A stretch of DNA of 64,000 nt from Phragmites australis (GCF_958298935.1 NC_084933.1:12507001-12571000); one strand, 5' to 3'; shown: positions 22,026 to 33,472, counted from the first letter of the stretch. The notes: generated by a model from the letters alone, not told the origin. Made by a program: numbers and translations.

Positions 22026-25000
22026 CTAATTCGCCTCCGCGATCAAAGAATCTACCGTTCTTGCGCCTCCGTGATCAAAGAATCTACCGTTCTTGTGGAT
22101 GACTTCGTACATAATAAACCGGCATATGTCACGTTGGACGTTTTGGATTTCTTTGTCGGTGAGCTTAGTTGGCACATTGAATCATCCTTGCCTGGATTGA
22201 AAACACAACTAAAAGAGTTAAAACACTACTGACAACGGAAACATAACCAAATAAGAATGTGCAGGCGCAATGATGACTTACGTCCTCAGGGCTCGTTGTG
22301 TACCTCCCGTTTATCCTAAGAAATTGGCAAACATAGTATCCACAAAGAACACTATTGAAACCTTGCTTGTGGCACTACAAATAAAAACGCAATGTATTCG
22401 TTAGTTCAATAAAACTCTTCGTCGTTAATAGTGGGATACAAGAATTAGAAGTTGTGTTATTACCGGAAAGTGTGTACGGACCGTTATCGCATCCGGCTTG
22501 TCCGTATCGTGTATCCCACCTTTCGTTACGTACCACTTGTAGGCCCTATTCGAATGCCAACAAGTAATTATCAATTCATAAATAATGTATAAGAATTTTA
22601 AGTATGGGGGATTTCCTTTACCTCTGTATAACGTCAATGAAATCTTAGTAGGATTTTTGTTGAAAATCGGCAGAGTCAAGGACCACGAGTCTGCTCGACT
22701 TCGGCATCAGTATTATACAAATATAGTGATCGCTACATGAATACTTATGTTAGATTCTTGATCGATCAACTAAGTTGAACACTTATGTTAGATTCATAAC
22801 GTATCACACTTACTTAAAGTTGTAGGGAACGAAGATGCAGTCCTTGTCCTGCATTTCTAGCATAGCCCTTCCTATGTAGGTTGACATTTCGAGCCTTTTT
22901 GTTTTGGTTGTTTCTTTTATGACCCGTGCTTTATCCTTTTTACTCTTCCCCTTAATCCTAGGGTCATCAGTCCTTATGTTCACGACCATGTTGGGCTGGG
23001 AAATTCGTTGCGGATCAATGAATCTGACAGGCCTCTTCAACTTTTCCGCATCGTTAAATTGCATCCTACAGAACAAGTCAATAGTCATTAGCTTCTATAG
23101 CATATATTGGTACATATATGAACGTAGGGGGTAGATTGTTGGCACTTACAGGCACCACACGCTTATGAGATTGACGTCAAGTTTGTCGAGGCGAAACAAA
23201 GCATGTATGTCCTTAAAATCCAACATGAGGTAGTTGTCTCCGCTTAGATAAACGATAGCGGGGACAGAAGCAGTGATTATGGAGAGCCCCGCGCGACATG
23301 CCCTCGTGTACCATTCGTAGAATTTTCTCATCTCCCACGGACCTTCTTGGAGTTGAAACGATGGCACAAATGGCTTGCCATGCTCATATTTCTCGGGAAC
23401 ATCTAGTGTAGGCACGAAATCTATCTGTGACGTACTTAATGCTTTGACGATCTCTTTCGTGAGATCGCCCTTCGCTGGAGATTCCTGAGCGGATGATGCC
23501 TTTGGTTTTGACGAGGACAGAAGCCACCTCTTCATCGGATCAGGTAGATCAATCTTCTCATATGGGATAATCATAGTAGGAACTCTCCGATGCTCAGGTG
23601 ATGGATGTGCTGGAGGCGGAGATGCCGGAGTCGGAGATGCTGGAGGCGGAGGTGCTAGAGTTATAGACAGTGAAGCACGATGCAAAGTTGCCTGAGGCGA
23701 AGATACCGGGCGTGGGGGCGACAGTGCTTGAGGTGGAGAGGGTTGGCGCGGGGGCTGAGGTGCCTAAGGCAGAGTGGGTTGGCTCTGGGGCTGAGGTGCC
23801 TGAGGCGGAGTGGGTTGGCTCTGGGGCAGAGGTGCCGGAGTCGGAGTGGGTTGGCTCTGGGGCAGAGGTGCCTGAGGCAGAGATGCTGGGCGCTGGGACA
23901 GGCGTGACGCTGGCGATTGTGACTTCTGACAGCTGAGTATGATATCCCGTCTGGGCCACAGAATGAAGTTGCCAACAGCCTCATCGAGAATCTCAATACC
24001 CTCAGGTGTGCTGATTTCAAGCTTGTACTTCATGAAAACCGGCTGCACTGAGTCCACTTGTACCTTGGCGTAACCGGCCGGAATATCTTGACTGTGAAAC
24101 ACACGGCCTGGAATGGCCTGGCCAGTGGCAGCCTCGACAGTGAAGTCTCCCTTGCCGACCGGAACATGAAGAATGCAAGGGGTAGCCTCTGTGATTTCAT
24201 CCACATGATATCTCTGGCTATCGAAATGTGTGGACTCGACGCTGCTCCGAAATCCTGGGCTGGTTGGTTGCTCTATCAGCATTAATGCCGCCCTTTCCTT
24301 CTCCTTTTCATTCCACATCTTCATGAATTCGACCTTAACCTATTCTTGTATCTGTTCCTCTAGGGTCTTCTTATATCTATTACGGGTCTTGTACTGGCCC
24401 GTAGTGTCTGGGAACCCATGCTTCCAGCCCACTTTTGATCCGATACCTTGAGTGCGACCTGGGTGTTCCTTGTTCCACAGGGTCTTGGTAAGCAGGTCAT
24501 TCTCCCTGTCGGGCTCTAGAGACCCTTCCTTAGCAAGCTCTTGGATGGTCTGGGTCACCTCCATGGTCTCGGGGCTATTGAAGGCTAAATCCCCAGACTT
24601 GGTTCGTTGTGACCGAGCGTAGACCCAGTTCCTGCTTCGCTCGTCACAATTTTCTAAAGGGTTGGGTTTCCCAGCCCGGGCAGCCTCTTCTTCTTGCCTC
24701 CTCCACTCAGGAATTTTGGGGGCTTACCCAGACGAGCCCAGGTGATGGTGGTGCTTGTTCTTCTTCGCAAGGTGCTTGAACGATTCACCCAGTTTGATGG
24801 CATCAGGTGTGGTCTTCTGCCTAACAAACTCTGCCCATTGCTCTGGTGTAATCTTTCCGTATTTATTAAAGGGTATCAGATTCTTCTTCACGAATTCCTT
24901 ATTGAGCTCACTCTTCCAGCCCCGGAAGCTCTTTCCCATAGTTTTCAATGCATTCTGTTTGGCTGCTTCCTCTGTTCCCGAGGGGAATCGGATGGTTCTC

Positions 25001-25709
25001 TGCAATGTTGCCCACAGGAACTTCTTCGTCTCATCCGACACCAACCGCCAATCAGTTACAGTGATTGGGACGTACTCCTTGATAAGGAATCTGCAACTGT
25101 TGCGGAATTTGGCGCAGGCCTCACGAGGTGCAACAGGCTCCCCTTCAACACCGACCTGTGTTATTGTATAAATACCGGATGGCAACTTGTTTCTGCTACG
25201 CTCGCCCCTTCTTCGTTTTAGCGTCGGCCCAGAGGGACCCGAAGTTTCGGGCACAGATGTAGCGGTGGATTGTGGCATAGAATATTGTGGCGCAGATGAT
25301 CGACGTGAAGATCTTTGCACCCTCACCCTCTAGAGAGAAAAAAAAGGAGAGTTGACATGAACAGAAGATATTCCTCCATTTAAGAAGTATAAAATGCATT
25401 GACTCAACTAAATACCTCTTCGGCGGGATCGTACTCGTTGTCACTTTCCCGACGTTGGATCTCCCGATCGCACGGAACAGAGCTCGGGCTGTGATACGAG
25501 CCCGACCTTTTGCTGCTGTCGGAGGAGGACGGCTGGTGAGGGCTTGGGCCCCTATCCGACCTCCTGCTTCCATCCTCTTCTGCAAGCGACCTTTGTGCCG
25601 GGGAGGCCTCTATTGCGAGCGTCCTCTGTGCCGGGGAGGCCTCTATTGCAATATCCGACATCCTGCTTGCTTCTGATTTCTTAGGGGTTACTGTCCTCTT
25701 CTGCCCCAT
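22026..25709 (-). pseudogene. CACTA second gene: plant-transposase region + DUF8039-like + Ulp1-like cysteine protease
   Basis: Seven exons can be read with good splice sites and consistent phases: 25709-25416, 25329-23150, 23065-22814, 22732-22622, 22545-22464, 22374-22282, 22191-22026. Exon 1 starts MGQKRTVTPKKSEASR and holds two EASPAQR copies. Exon 2 has a Transposase_24-like block (TDWRLVSDETKKFLW..), then LWNKEHPGRTQGIG and a DUF8039-like core (CILHVPVGKGDFTV..NFILW), a Pro/Gln-rich spacer, and GKPFVPSFQL..WYTRACRAG. Exons 3-6 give a C48 protease fold: YNF then DHYICIILMPK (His), RLVVLDS (Asp) and CHKQGF..LCGYYVC (Gln, Cys). In-frame stops occur at 24724, 24340, 23764 and 22645 (lowest base), and exon 7 needs a 1-base frameshift near 22179. 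Without them it would act in the nucleus, perhaps as DNA-binding partner or SUMO-type protease; that role is inferred. Confidence 0.85.
22030..22093 (-). repeat. 32-bp tandem duplication at the second gene's 3' end
   Basis: GCCTCCGCGATCAAAGAATC and its continuation through ACCGTTCTTG is repeated at once with one base changed (CGCGATC/CGTGATC). It lies in the last codons of exon 7 and changes the C-terminus. Confidence 0.8.
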
Positions 25710-25743
25710 GGTACTTACTCGACCGCTGGATTATTGTTGCCTA

Positions 25744-28105
25744 GAAAAAACTAACAAGTATGCAATGGTACATCAATGAAATCGTGGCATCGTACGGGCA
25801 TTCTGCTAGTATGAAAAAAAAGGGGAATTTAGTAGTAGTGTAAAATGCAAAATAGAGTATCTAGCTAAGCAAATTGATTAATGTTTTTTTTTAGAATTAA
25901 GCCTGGACCATTAGCTTGGTTTGCATGTAAGGCTCTCTTGGAAGGGGTACATTCATCCGTGTGTCGGTATCTGCATCTGTCTGTGTGTAAGTGTATTACA
26001 GATGATTCTGAAACTATCTGTAACAAGCTTGACAATTTGTTAAACTTGGAAATTCAAGTTTGAGACTGCAATAGTTTGGGGAAAGGTGGAGAGTAATGTG
26101 CATTTGATAGAAACTTACATAATCTGGGGATGCCAATATATGTCTTAAGAAAGCCCCTACCTAAAACCATTACTTCTTACACCTGCTGTTGCCCCTTGAA
26201 ATTCAACATGAAGCCGAATAATTCTGCCATTCAAGTTTTGACCAGGTCTGTCATTTCTATTGTTAGTATTTTGATTTCTTCAATATATAATGCCAACTAT
26301 CAGTGTATTAGAGGTACTATGCCATCTAAGTTATAGCAACAAAGTTTGAGAATGCCATTTCTAGAGTTCAAGTACAACAAGTCCAGATGACTTGAAAATC
26401 TGTATATGCGCACATATGCACTCTTGCTGTTCTTCGTAAAGCTGATAACGTTAGAATTTGATATCGCATTTTGGCTGTTCTCATTTTTTTTTCTTTTTTA
26501 TGTTTGCAATCTATGACATGACTAATGTCTCTAGAATCGCTTTCTTGGAAAATGCAGGTCCACGTCCAGATGCGAAATGAAGACTGCAAAATTGATGCCT
26601 ATAGAAAGACTCATGCCGACGAAAGATCATATCACATGGTAAGATTTTGCACGAGCTAATTTAACCTTTGCTGTTGGTTAAACCTTCGGTGACTAACCTA
26701 AACAAAATCTTGGCATTGGTTCTTTAGACAAATAGATGTAATATCCCCAATACCTATATATAATGATTTGTGGAGCACCAGTATTAAAAATAGAAGGGAG
26801 AAAGAATGGGTGACTGCATGCAACATTTTCATCCCAACATGAAAATGTGTATTTATCCATTATTACTAAACGAACCTGAAAGGTTCAAACTTCAAACTGC
26901 TTTTATACAGGAAATTGTGGTATGATCCTTATGCAAGGACATATCCTGTTTGGCTTAATCTGAATATACATGGCTCAACAAATTTTACTATGTTGTATTT
27001 ATTTTGGCATAGATAATTATGGACTAAATTTAGTATTTAGAAAGTGTATATAAAAGATGCTAACAGTGGCTTCATGATGAAAAGTGAGCTTAATCCATTC
27101 TAAAAGTGGTATATTATCAACACCGTAAACTCCTTATCACGCAAGGTTACAGTTTTCACTGCCATCCAGGGGTTCTCAGATTTCTTTAGAGGAACAACTG
27201 CCAGTAGTCAAGGCAAGCCTAACAGACTACAGGGCCTCTAGCCCCTTACTCGGTTGAAAAAACTCAAAACAAGAAAAAACATGTAAAATACAGCAAATGA
27301 ATTTACATTGCTCATATGGATCAGTGGATGTGATATATTGGATAGCATGATCATATGTGGGCCTGTTGACGTTTACAGTAAAATTCAGTATTATGCAGTT
27401 TGCTCAGTTTCAAGCACGAGATTGCATTTTTCCTGCTATGATATGAACTCAAAACAACCAGCAAAACTTAAGGTATTTTTCATGTGGCCAGATGCTCCAT
27501 TGCTTTCACCTAATTAAAACTGAAAGAACTGGGGATTTTCACAAGGTATTTAAGATCATACACCACAGAATACAAGCAGCCAAATCAGGTAATGAGCAAG
27601 GCCAAGGGAAAAAACCCAGTATCCTCGAAACTTCAAAGAAACTGAGAACACTTAGTAAAGTTAATAAGACTCGCGAAGGCATGAACTCAAAGGGGCCGCA
27701 GCTACTGGCCCTAGACCCTAACCGTTGGTCCTGTCAATATTAATGGCTAAAAATTCAGGCCGTGGGTCAGTCACCATGAATTCCAATTAAGTTTCCCGTC
27801 GTCTAGACTGATCTCTGCGCATTTTAGCACTCCTATGTACTCATGAACATCACAACTCGAAATATATGCACATAAGGATTAACATCATATAGGTTGGAAC
27901 TGCAGTAAGCACAGAACAGCAAGGAAATAACATCAGAACTTATCTGAGGTACCCACGTATATCAGTTGCTAGTTAACGAACTGATAAATTTGTGGAACTT
28001 CACCATGGCACGATGGCCGGCATCACAAAGAAGAGGGGGGCATCACACGGCCGGCCGGAGAACTGACTACGATGGCTCGGCTGGGAGGGGGATATGGACC
28101 TACTC
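25744..28105 (-). other. Probable 5' UTR intron of the second CACTA gene
   Basis: The minus strand shows a donor CCGCCG/GTGAGT at 28105 and an acceptor TTTTTTCTAG just above 25742, followed by 33 bases and the ATG. The 2.36 kb between has no frame that fits the gene and reads like intron or captured non-coding host DNA. It includes the plus-strand exon-like segment at 26558-26638 and a 23-base word shared with the transposase gene (27118-27140). Confidence 0.5.
26558..26638 (+). other. Exon-like segment on the plus strand inside the intron
   Basis: An 81-base open segment is bounded by TTTTCTTTTTT-rich DNA and ATGCAG on the left and GTAAGA on the right, as an internal exon would be. It encodes 27 codons beginning VHVQMRNEDCKIDAYRKTHA. 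I do not recognise the protein. It runs opposite to the CACTA genes, so it could be captured host sequence or chance. Confidence 0.25.
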
Positions 28106-28270
28106 ACCGGCGGCGGCGGCTCCTCCTCGGTGTCGGAGCGGTCCTCCTCGTCAGGGGCGGCAGCGGAAAGGGAGAGCGCGGGATGCGGACAGAGGGACAG
28201 CCTGACGGCGCGATCGAAGGTTTGTGAAAGCCCTAGGGTTTTTGGGGCCGCGCGTGGTTATATAAATAGA
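28106..28270 (-). promoter_or_regulatory. Promoter and leader of the second CACTA gene
   Basis: The minus strand reads TTTATATAACC at about 28256-28266, followed by AAACCCTAGGGC and a GC-rich leader that ends in the GTGAGT donor. The internal subterminal-repeat block lies immediately upstream, as at the transposase promoter on the right end. No ATG precedes the donor, so the exon is non-coding. Confidence 0.55.
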
Positions 28271-28271
28271 A

Positions 28272-28487
28272 ACGATTTCCACAGACGGTTCACATAAGGA
28301 ACCGCCTATGAAAATTATTTCCACAGGCGGTTCCTTAAGCCAACTGCCTGTGAAAATTCATTTTCACAGGCGGTTCACCGCCTGTGGAAATCCATTTTCA
28401 CAGGCGGTTCACCTAAGGAACCACCTGTGGAAATAATTTCCACAGGCGGTTTCTTACGTTAACCGCCTGTGGAAACCTGTGAAATGA
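28272..28487. repeat. Internal block of CACTA subterminal repeats
   Basis: A third cluster of CACAGGCGGTTCC-type inverted repeats, 216 bases, located between the two genes rather than at an end. Its spelling is that of the terminal blocks. Confidence 0.85.
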
Positions 28488-28511
28488 TTTTTGCTTGTTT
28501 GGGAAATACTA

Positions 28512-28598
28512 TTCTATTACATATTAAAGCATCTTAAATATTCTGTTACATATTAAAGCATCTTAAATATTCTGTTACATATTAAAGCATCTTAAATG
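28512..28598. repeat. Minisatellite, three copies of 29 bp
   Basis: TTCTGTTACATATTAAAGCA plus TCTTAAATA is repeated three times head to tail; the first copy has one substitution. It lies just downstream of the transposase stop codon. Confidence 0.9.
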
Positions 28599-28691
28599 CA
28601 TACAAGTCCTTAATACAAATTAAAGCTTATCCTAATTGTATACAAATTTCAGGGTTATGTCACATTGGAAAATAATTCGCATAACATGGCA

Positions 28692-31600
28692 CTATTTGCC
28701 TTGAACTGTTTTCCCTACACCATCCAGACGCATGTACGGTATCATAGATCTATCGAGGGTTGCTTCTACAAGTTTGATCTTTTCTGGATCTCCAAAAGGC
28801 GGCACGTCGTCGAACTGATTGTATTCTTCCTCATCCTCCACATTCTCGACTCCGATAATTCTTTGTTTTCCGGCAACAAATACATGCTTCTTTTTATTCA
28901 CGGGGTCGATTATATAGAAAACTTGTGCGACGTGATCAGCGAGTACCCACGGGTCATCTTTGTGGCCTACAATGCTGAGGTCGACAATTGTGAAGCCATA
29001 GTTGTCCACCGTCACGCCATTTGGGTGTTTGACCCATTTGCACCGAAAGACAGGGATCTGCAGATTTATTCCATAGTCGAGTTCCCAGATTTCTTCTATG
29101 AACCCATAGTAGGTGACCTTTTCCCCTGTTGTGTCATAGGCTTCTGTTCGAACGCCGCTGTTTTGGGTCGTGCTCTTCTTGTCTTTTGCTTTGGTATAAA
29201 ACGTGTACCCATTAATGTCATACGCTTGCCATGACGTAACTAAACTTGATGGGCCACAAGCCAACATTTTCATATTTTTTTTATCTACAGATTCACCATC
29301 CGGAAGGTTTTGGTTCTTGAACCATGTAGTGAAGCGACGCTTGTGCTCTTTCAAGATCCAATCATACGAGTGGCCTTGATTTTTTGTGTAGAGCTCATTT
29401 AGGTGTTGCTCGACGTACGGCACCACTAACTGGATCTGCTGCAAGATGGTGAAATATGTTTCTTCCACTGCTTTGTAATCATGATCGATGAATCTTTTCT
29501 TTCCTTTGGTCCCTCTCCCAGACAACCTCCCCTCATGTCGAGATACAGGTACACCAATCGGATTAGAATCTTTTATGTAATCGATGCAACACTCAACGAC
29601 TTCCTCGATACTATAGCCCTCGATCATGGAACCCTCTGGGTGAGCACGATTCCATACATAGCCCTTGAGAATGCCCATGTACCGCTCAAATGCATATATC
29701 TGATGTAAGAATACAGGGCTCAACGCAATTATCTCATTCACGATGTGAACCAAGAGGTGTACCATGATATCGAAAAAGGATGGAGGGAAGCACATCTCAA
29801 GTTGGCACAAAGTCTCTACCAAGTAACTATGTAGAGCACCCAGTTTTTCAGCATCGATCACCTTCTGAGCAATTGCGTTGAAGAAGTGACACAACCGTGT
29901 GATGACCACCTTTATGTATCTTGGCTTGATACCCCTGATTGCAATAGGGAGCATCTGCGTCATCATCACATGACAATCATGAGACTTCATGCCGATTAGC
30001 TTGAAATCTTTCATCGAGACTAGGTTCTTAATGTTGGATGGGTAGCCAGTCGGGACTCTCACCCCACGTAAGCACTTGCACAGTGCCTTTTTCTCCTCAA
30101 GTGTTAGAGAGTAGCTAGCCGGCGGAAGATAATGTTTCCCATTTGGTCTGTCTTCAAGGTGTAGCTCTGGCCTAATTTCAAAATGCACCAAGTCCTTACG
30201 TGACTTGATTCCATCCTTTGTCTTGCCTGGTATGTCCAGTAAGAGGCCAAGGATGCTATCACACACATTCTTCTCAACGTGCATGACATCGATGCTGTGA
30301 CGGACGTCCAAGTCCTTCCAGTAGGGCAAATACTTAAAGAAAATTGGCATCTTCTTCCACAACGTGCTGGTCGGCGTCTCACTTTTCTTCCTCTTTTTAC
30401 CCTTCGGCGGCTTCCAAAAACAACCTTGATGCTACTGACCATTTGAAACACTCGTGCCCCGCTGCGAGGTTTTGGGCCAATATCTTCCTCAACCGTGTTG
30501 TCAAAATATTTCTTCATATTGCGGTATCTGTGAGTTCTGAGTAAGAACCGTCGGTGTCGCGTGTACACTATCTTCTGTGAGTACGGAAGGTACACAGACG
30601 CGGTTTCATCCAAGCACACTGCACATCCTTGCTTCCCTTTAACCTGTCCCGATAGGTTAAAAAGGGCGGGATAATCATTGATGGTAACGAAATTCATTGC
30701 TTTCAGCGTGAAGTACTGTCGTCGGAACTCATCCCACACCCGGACCCCCTCGTTCCACAGTTTCGCCATATCTTCCATCAATGGTTCCAGAAACACATCT
30801 ATATCGTTGCCCGGTTGTTTCAGTCCTTGGATAAGAATGGACAGCATAAGGTACTTCCGCTTCATGCATAGCCATGGAGGAAGGTTGTAAATGGCCAGGA
30901 CCACTGGGTAAGTGCTATGTGAGGTGCTCATGTCACCGAAAGGATTCATTCCGTTGGTACTCAATGCGAACCTTACATTCCTTGGTTCTTCAGCGAACTC
31001 TGGATACATGGCATCGAACTTTCTCCATTGCCTAGCATCAGTGGGGTGTCGAAGTTTAGTTCCATCCTTCTTGCGCTTATCGAAATGCCAACGCATCAGT
31101 TCAGAGTCCCTAGGGTTCGAGTACAGGCGCTGCAAGCGGGGTATCACTGGTAGGTACCACATCACCATCGCAGGACTTCTTCTCTTCTTCTCCACGTTGG
31201 AAGAAGTGTCTTCTTCGTCACGACCAGCATTACTCTTCTTCTTCTTCGTGTTGGCGGAAGCATCTTCGTCCTCACAATCATCATTCCTCTTGTACCGACT
31301 CGCATTGCACACTGGACATCTATCCAAGGTTTCGTACTCTTTAAGGTAGAGGATACAGTGGTTCGGACACATATGTTTTTTTTGCACATCCAATGACAAT
31401 GGGCAGATAAGCTTCTTCGCCAGATACGTGGTGGTGGGCAAGGAGTTAGGCTTCAGAAGCATGTTTGCCAAGAGACTCAACAGATCCGAGAAACTCTTGT
31501 CAGACTATCCATTGCTGGCCTTCAACCTTAGAAGTTCAAGCACCGAATGCAACACCGTAAACTCCTTATCACAGCCCTTCGATTCCTCATACAAAAGTTC

Positions 31601-32065
31601 CTTCGATGCCTTTTATAACGCCTCGAAATTTTCTAAACCTCTCGTGTCCGTTAAAACATGCGGTTCTGCGTGGCGCAACATTTCCTCCAGATCAAAGTCA
31701 GCATCATCATCGAGATCAAAATCGGCATCATCATCCATCATAACATCAGTATCGCCTTCGACTGCTCCCTCATCATCACCATCTACTTGATCAGCAGCGA
31801 TGTCCTGGTTTGGTTTGCTTATACGTTGTTCGCCGTGATTGGACCAACATTTGTAATCCTCAACAAAACCTCTCAAGATCAAGTGTGATTTGATTATACT
31901 TGATTTGTCCCATAATTTCTGGTTCTTGCAGTCAGAACATGGACAGTATATTTCCTTTGTCTTCTTAGTTAAAGCGTCCTTCTCTGCGGCTTCAATAAAA
32001 ACAGAGAGTCCTTTGATTTATATTTCTCCATGTCTTGGCGCATCATACATCCATGCTCTGTCCAT
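28692..32065 (-). pseudogene. CACTA transposase (Transposase_21 family)
   Basis: The frame opens at complement 32063-32065 (MDRAWMYDAPRHGEI). The N-terminal transposase-associated region follows (CPCSDCKNQ..HLILRGFVEDY..W..HGE), then an acidic stretch. Next comes the Transposase_21 core: CPNHCILYLKEYE..CPVC, PVIPRLQRLY, TNGMNPFG, NDIDVFLEPLMEDM, SIDVMHVEKNVCDSILG, then DUF4218 (CFFP-like MCFPPSFFDIMVHLLVH, FERYMGILKGYVWNRAHPEG) and DUF4216 (YYGFIEEIWELDY..FRCKWV) to the stop at 28692. Breaks: in-frame stops at 32018, 31613 and 31505 (lowest base), and a 1-base loss in an A-run near 30412-30416 that shifts the frame. The usual DG of the first catalytic motif reads NG. The protein would cut the element ends in the nucleus. 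Confidence 0.93.
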
Positions 32066-32664
32066 CTTTAACTTCAACCACAAAATTAGATACATTAATT
32101 AATTTGAAAATCAGAATTAAAAAGATTTTTTTTAAAGGAAAATATGGGCTTGTTATGATTATAATATGTCTACGCAATTGAATCTACATTAACGTAAATT
32201 TATGACTCAAAATAATGTGAATTCATTACTCTCTCTCCCTCTCCCTCTCCCTCTCCCTAGATCTAGATCTAGAGAAAAAATCTCCATTCATGATGAAACC
32301 TCCTAAGGTTAAAAAACATCACATTCTAGCTACATTTTTAAAATATAATACTAGAATCATGTGAATCTACACAATTAAATCAATATTGCAACAAATTTGA
32401 GCTAATTTGATGATCTAAATGGCAAGAACCATGAGCATCTCTAGATCACATTGAAACTCTAATTTAACCTTAAATCTAAATCTAAACTTCAAAAAAATGC
32501 AAGCCAGGAATGAGATATACATACCTTATTTGGCTCCTCCAAGAAAATCAAAAACAAAACCTTCCCCACCTATTTTCCAAATCGGCCGCCACAGTAAATG
32601 CTTACTGTTTCGAACAGTAAGTCTGTCTGAATGGAGCTGGCCGAGAAGAAGGAGTATTTATGGA
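32066..32664 (-). promoter_or_regulatory. Transposase promoter, leader and probable leader intron
   Basis: The minus strand has CATAAATAC at about 32656-32664 directly downstream of the right subterminal repeats, a good TATA box. A donor TAAG/GTATGT at about 32522 and the start codon at 32065 imply a leader intron of about 450 bases. A CTCTCC repeat lies at 32230-32262. Confidence 0.45.
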
Positions 32665-32667
32665 CTA

Positions 32668-33010
32668 TTTGCACAGGCGGTCAACATAAGAAACCGCCTG
32701 TGGAAACTAATTTACACAGGCGGTTCCTAATGTGCACCGCCTGTGCAAATGACATCTATTTTCACAGGCGGTGCACATAAGGAACCGCCTGTGGAAATGC
32801 TCCATTTACACAGGCGGTTCCTTATGTGGACCGCCTGTGGAAATGTTCCACAGGCGGTTCCTTATGTCGATCACCTGTGCAAATGGATCCATTTCCACAG
32901 GCGGTCCACATAAGGAACCACCTGTGGAAATTACTTTTCACAGGCGGTCCTCAGCTGCACGGGGCCGCAGCCACTTTCTCAGGTGGTTTGTAGGAAGAAC
33001 CGTATGTAGA
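32668..33010. repeat. Right subterminal repeats of the CACTA element
   Basis: About a dozen alternating CACAGGCGGTTCC and GGAACCGCCTGTG half-sites over 340 bases, ending about 40 bases inside the CACTA terminus. Confidence 0.88.
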
Positions 33011-33205
33011 AATGAAACCTAGGTATCTCGAAAAATAGGTTTTGTAGTAGTGAATATTTATTTATTGTAGCGATTAAGGGACTATTTGGATCTTGATTTT
33101 GCAGGAATCTTATAGGTAATGATCTAGTTCCGTGGATCAGAAAAAGAAAATCCTACATACAAAACGGGCCTTCTCGCTGGTCTCTGACCAACCACTATAT
33201 GAGAC

Positions 33206-33401
33206 TGTTAGCGAGCGTTCACTTGTAACGGCTCTGTGCCCAGTTCTCTTCGCTGTGCCCGGTTCTCTTGCCACTTCTCATGCTATTAGCTAACTTAGTA
33301 ATTCTGTTAGCTAGTTAGTTAGGCCTCTGTACGTGTATATGTTTCACTCCCTACGATCAGTGCATTTGTGAGTTGCGGCAATCTCTTCTAGCTTTCCTTC
33401 A
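33206..33401 (+). repeat. Short LTR of the host Copia element
   Basis: Begins TGTTAGCGAGCG and ends CTTTCCTTCA immediately before the primer site. At 196 bases it is short but within the Copia range. No second copy is in the window, so the left end is set only by the TG and is tentative. Confidence 0.6.
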
Positions 33402-33410
33402 TGGTATCAG
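33402..33410 (+). other. Primer-binding site of the host Copia element
   Basis: TGGTATCAG directly after the LTR's terminal CA matches the first nine bases of the initiator-Met primer site; the next bases diverge. Confidence 0.7.
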
Positions 33411-33472
33411 TTTAGACTCGATCCTTCTCCACATCTCCTTCCGCTGCTTCCTCCCGACCACACCTGCACACC

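Larger units (their letters stand above)
21481..33052 (-). mobile_element. Large CACTA (En/Spm) transposon with two genes, both broken
   Basis: The right end is CTATTTTTCGAGATACC-side sequence closing in GTAGTAGTG, the complement of CACTACTAC. The left end is a decayed version (TACTAAGTACAGAAC). AAT flanks both ends (21478-21480 and 33053-33055), the 3-bp duplication size of CACTA elements. Blocks of CACAGGCGGTTCC repeats in both orientations lie just inside each end and once in the interior. The minus strand encodes a transposase (28692-32065) and a second protein with a Ulp1-like protease end (22026-25709). Both carry several stops and a frameshift, so movement would need products in trans. 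The left terminus is the weaker of the two ends. Confidence 0.85.

Noticed and set aside
23661..24020. Repeat-rich frames in both strands over the Pro/Gln spacer
   Set aside because: Other-frame readings of the PQSQP repeats of the second CACTA gene.
25829..25842. TTAGTAGTAGTG as a possible internal CACTA terminus
   Set aside because: No matching inverted partner, no 3-bp duplication and no subterminal repeats beside it.
28665..29234. 189-codon plus-strand frame
   Set aside because: Exactly antisense to the DUF4216 end of the CACTA transposase and without any domain.
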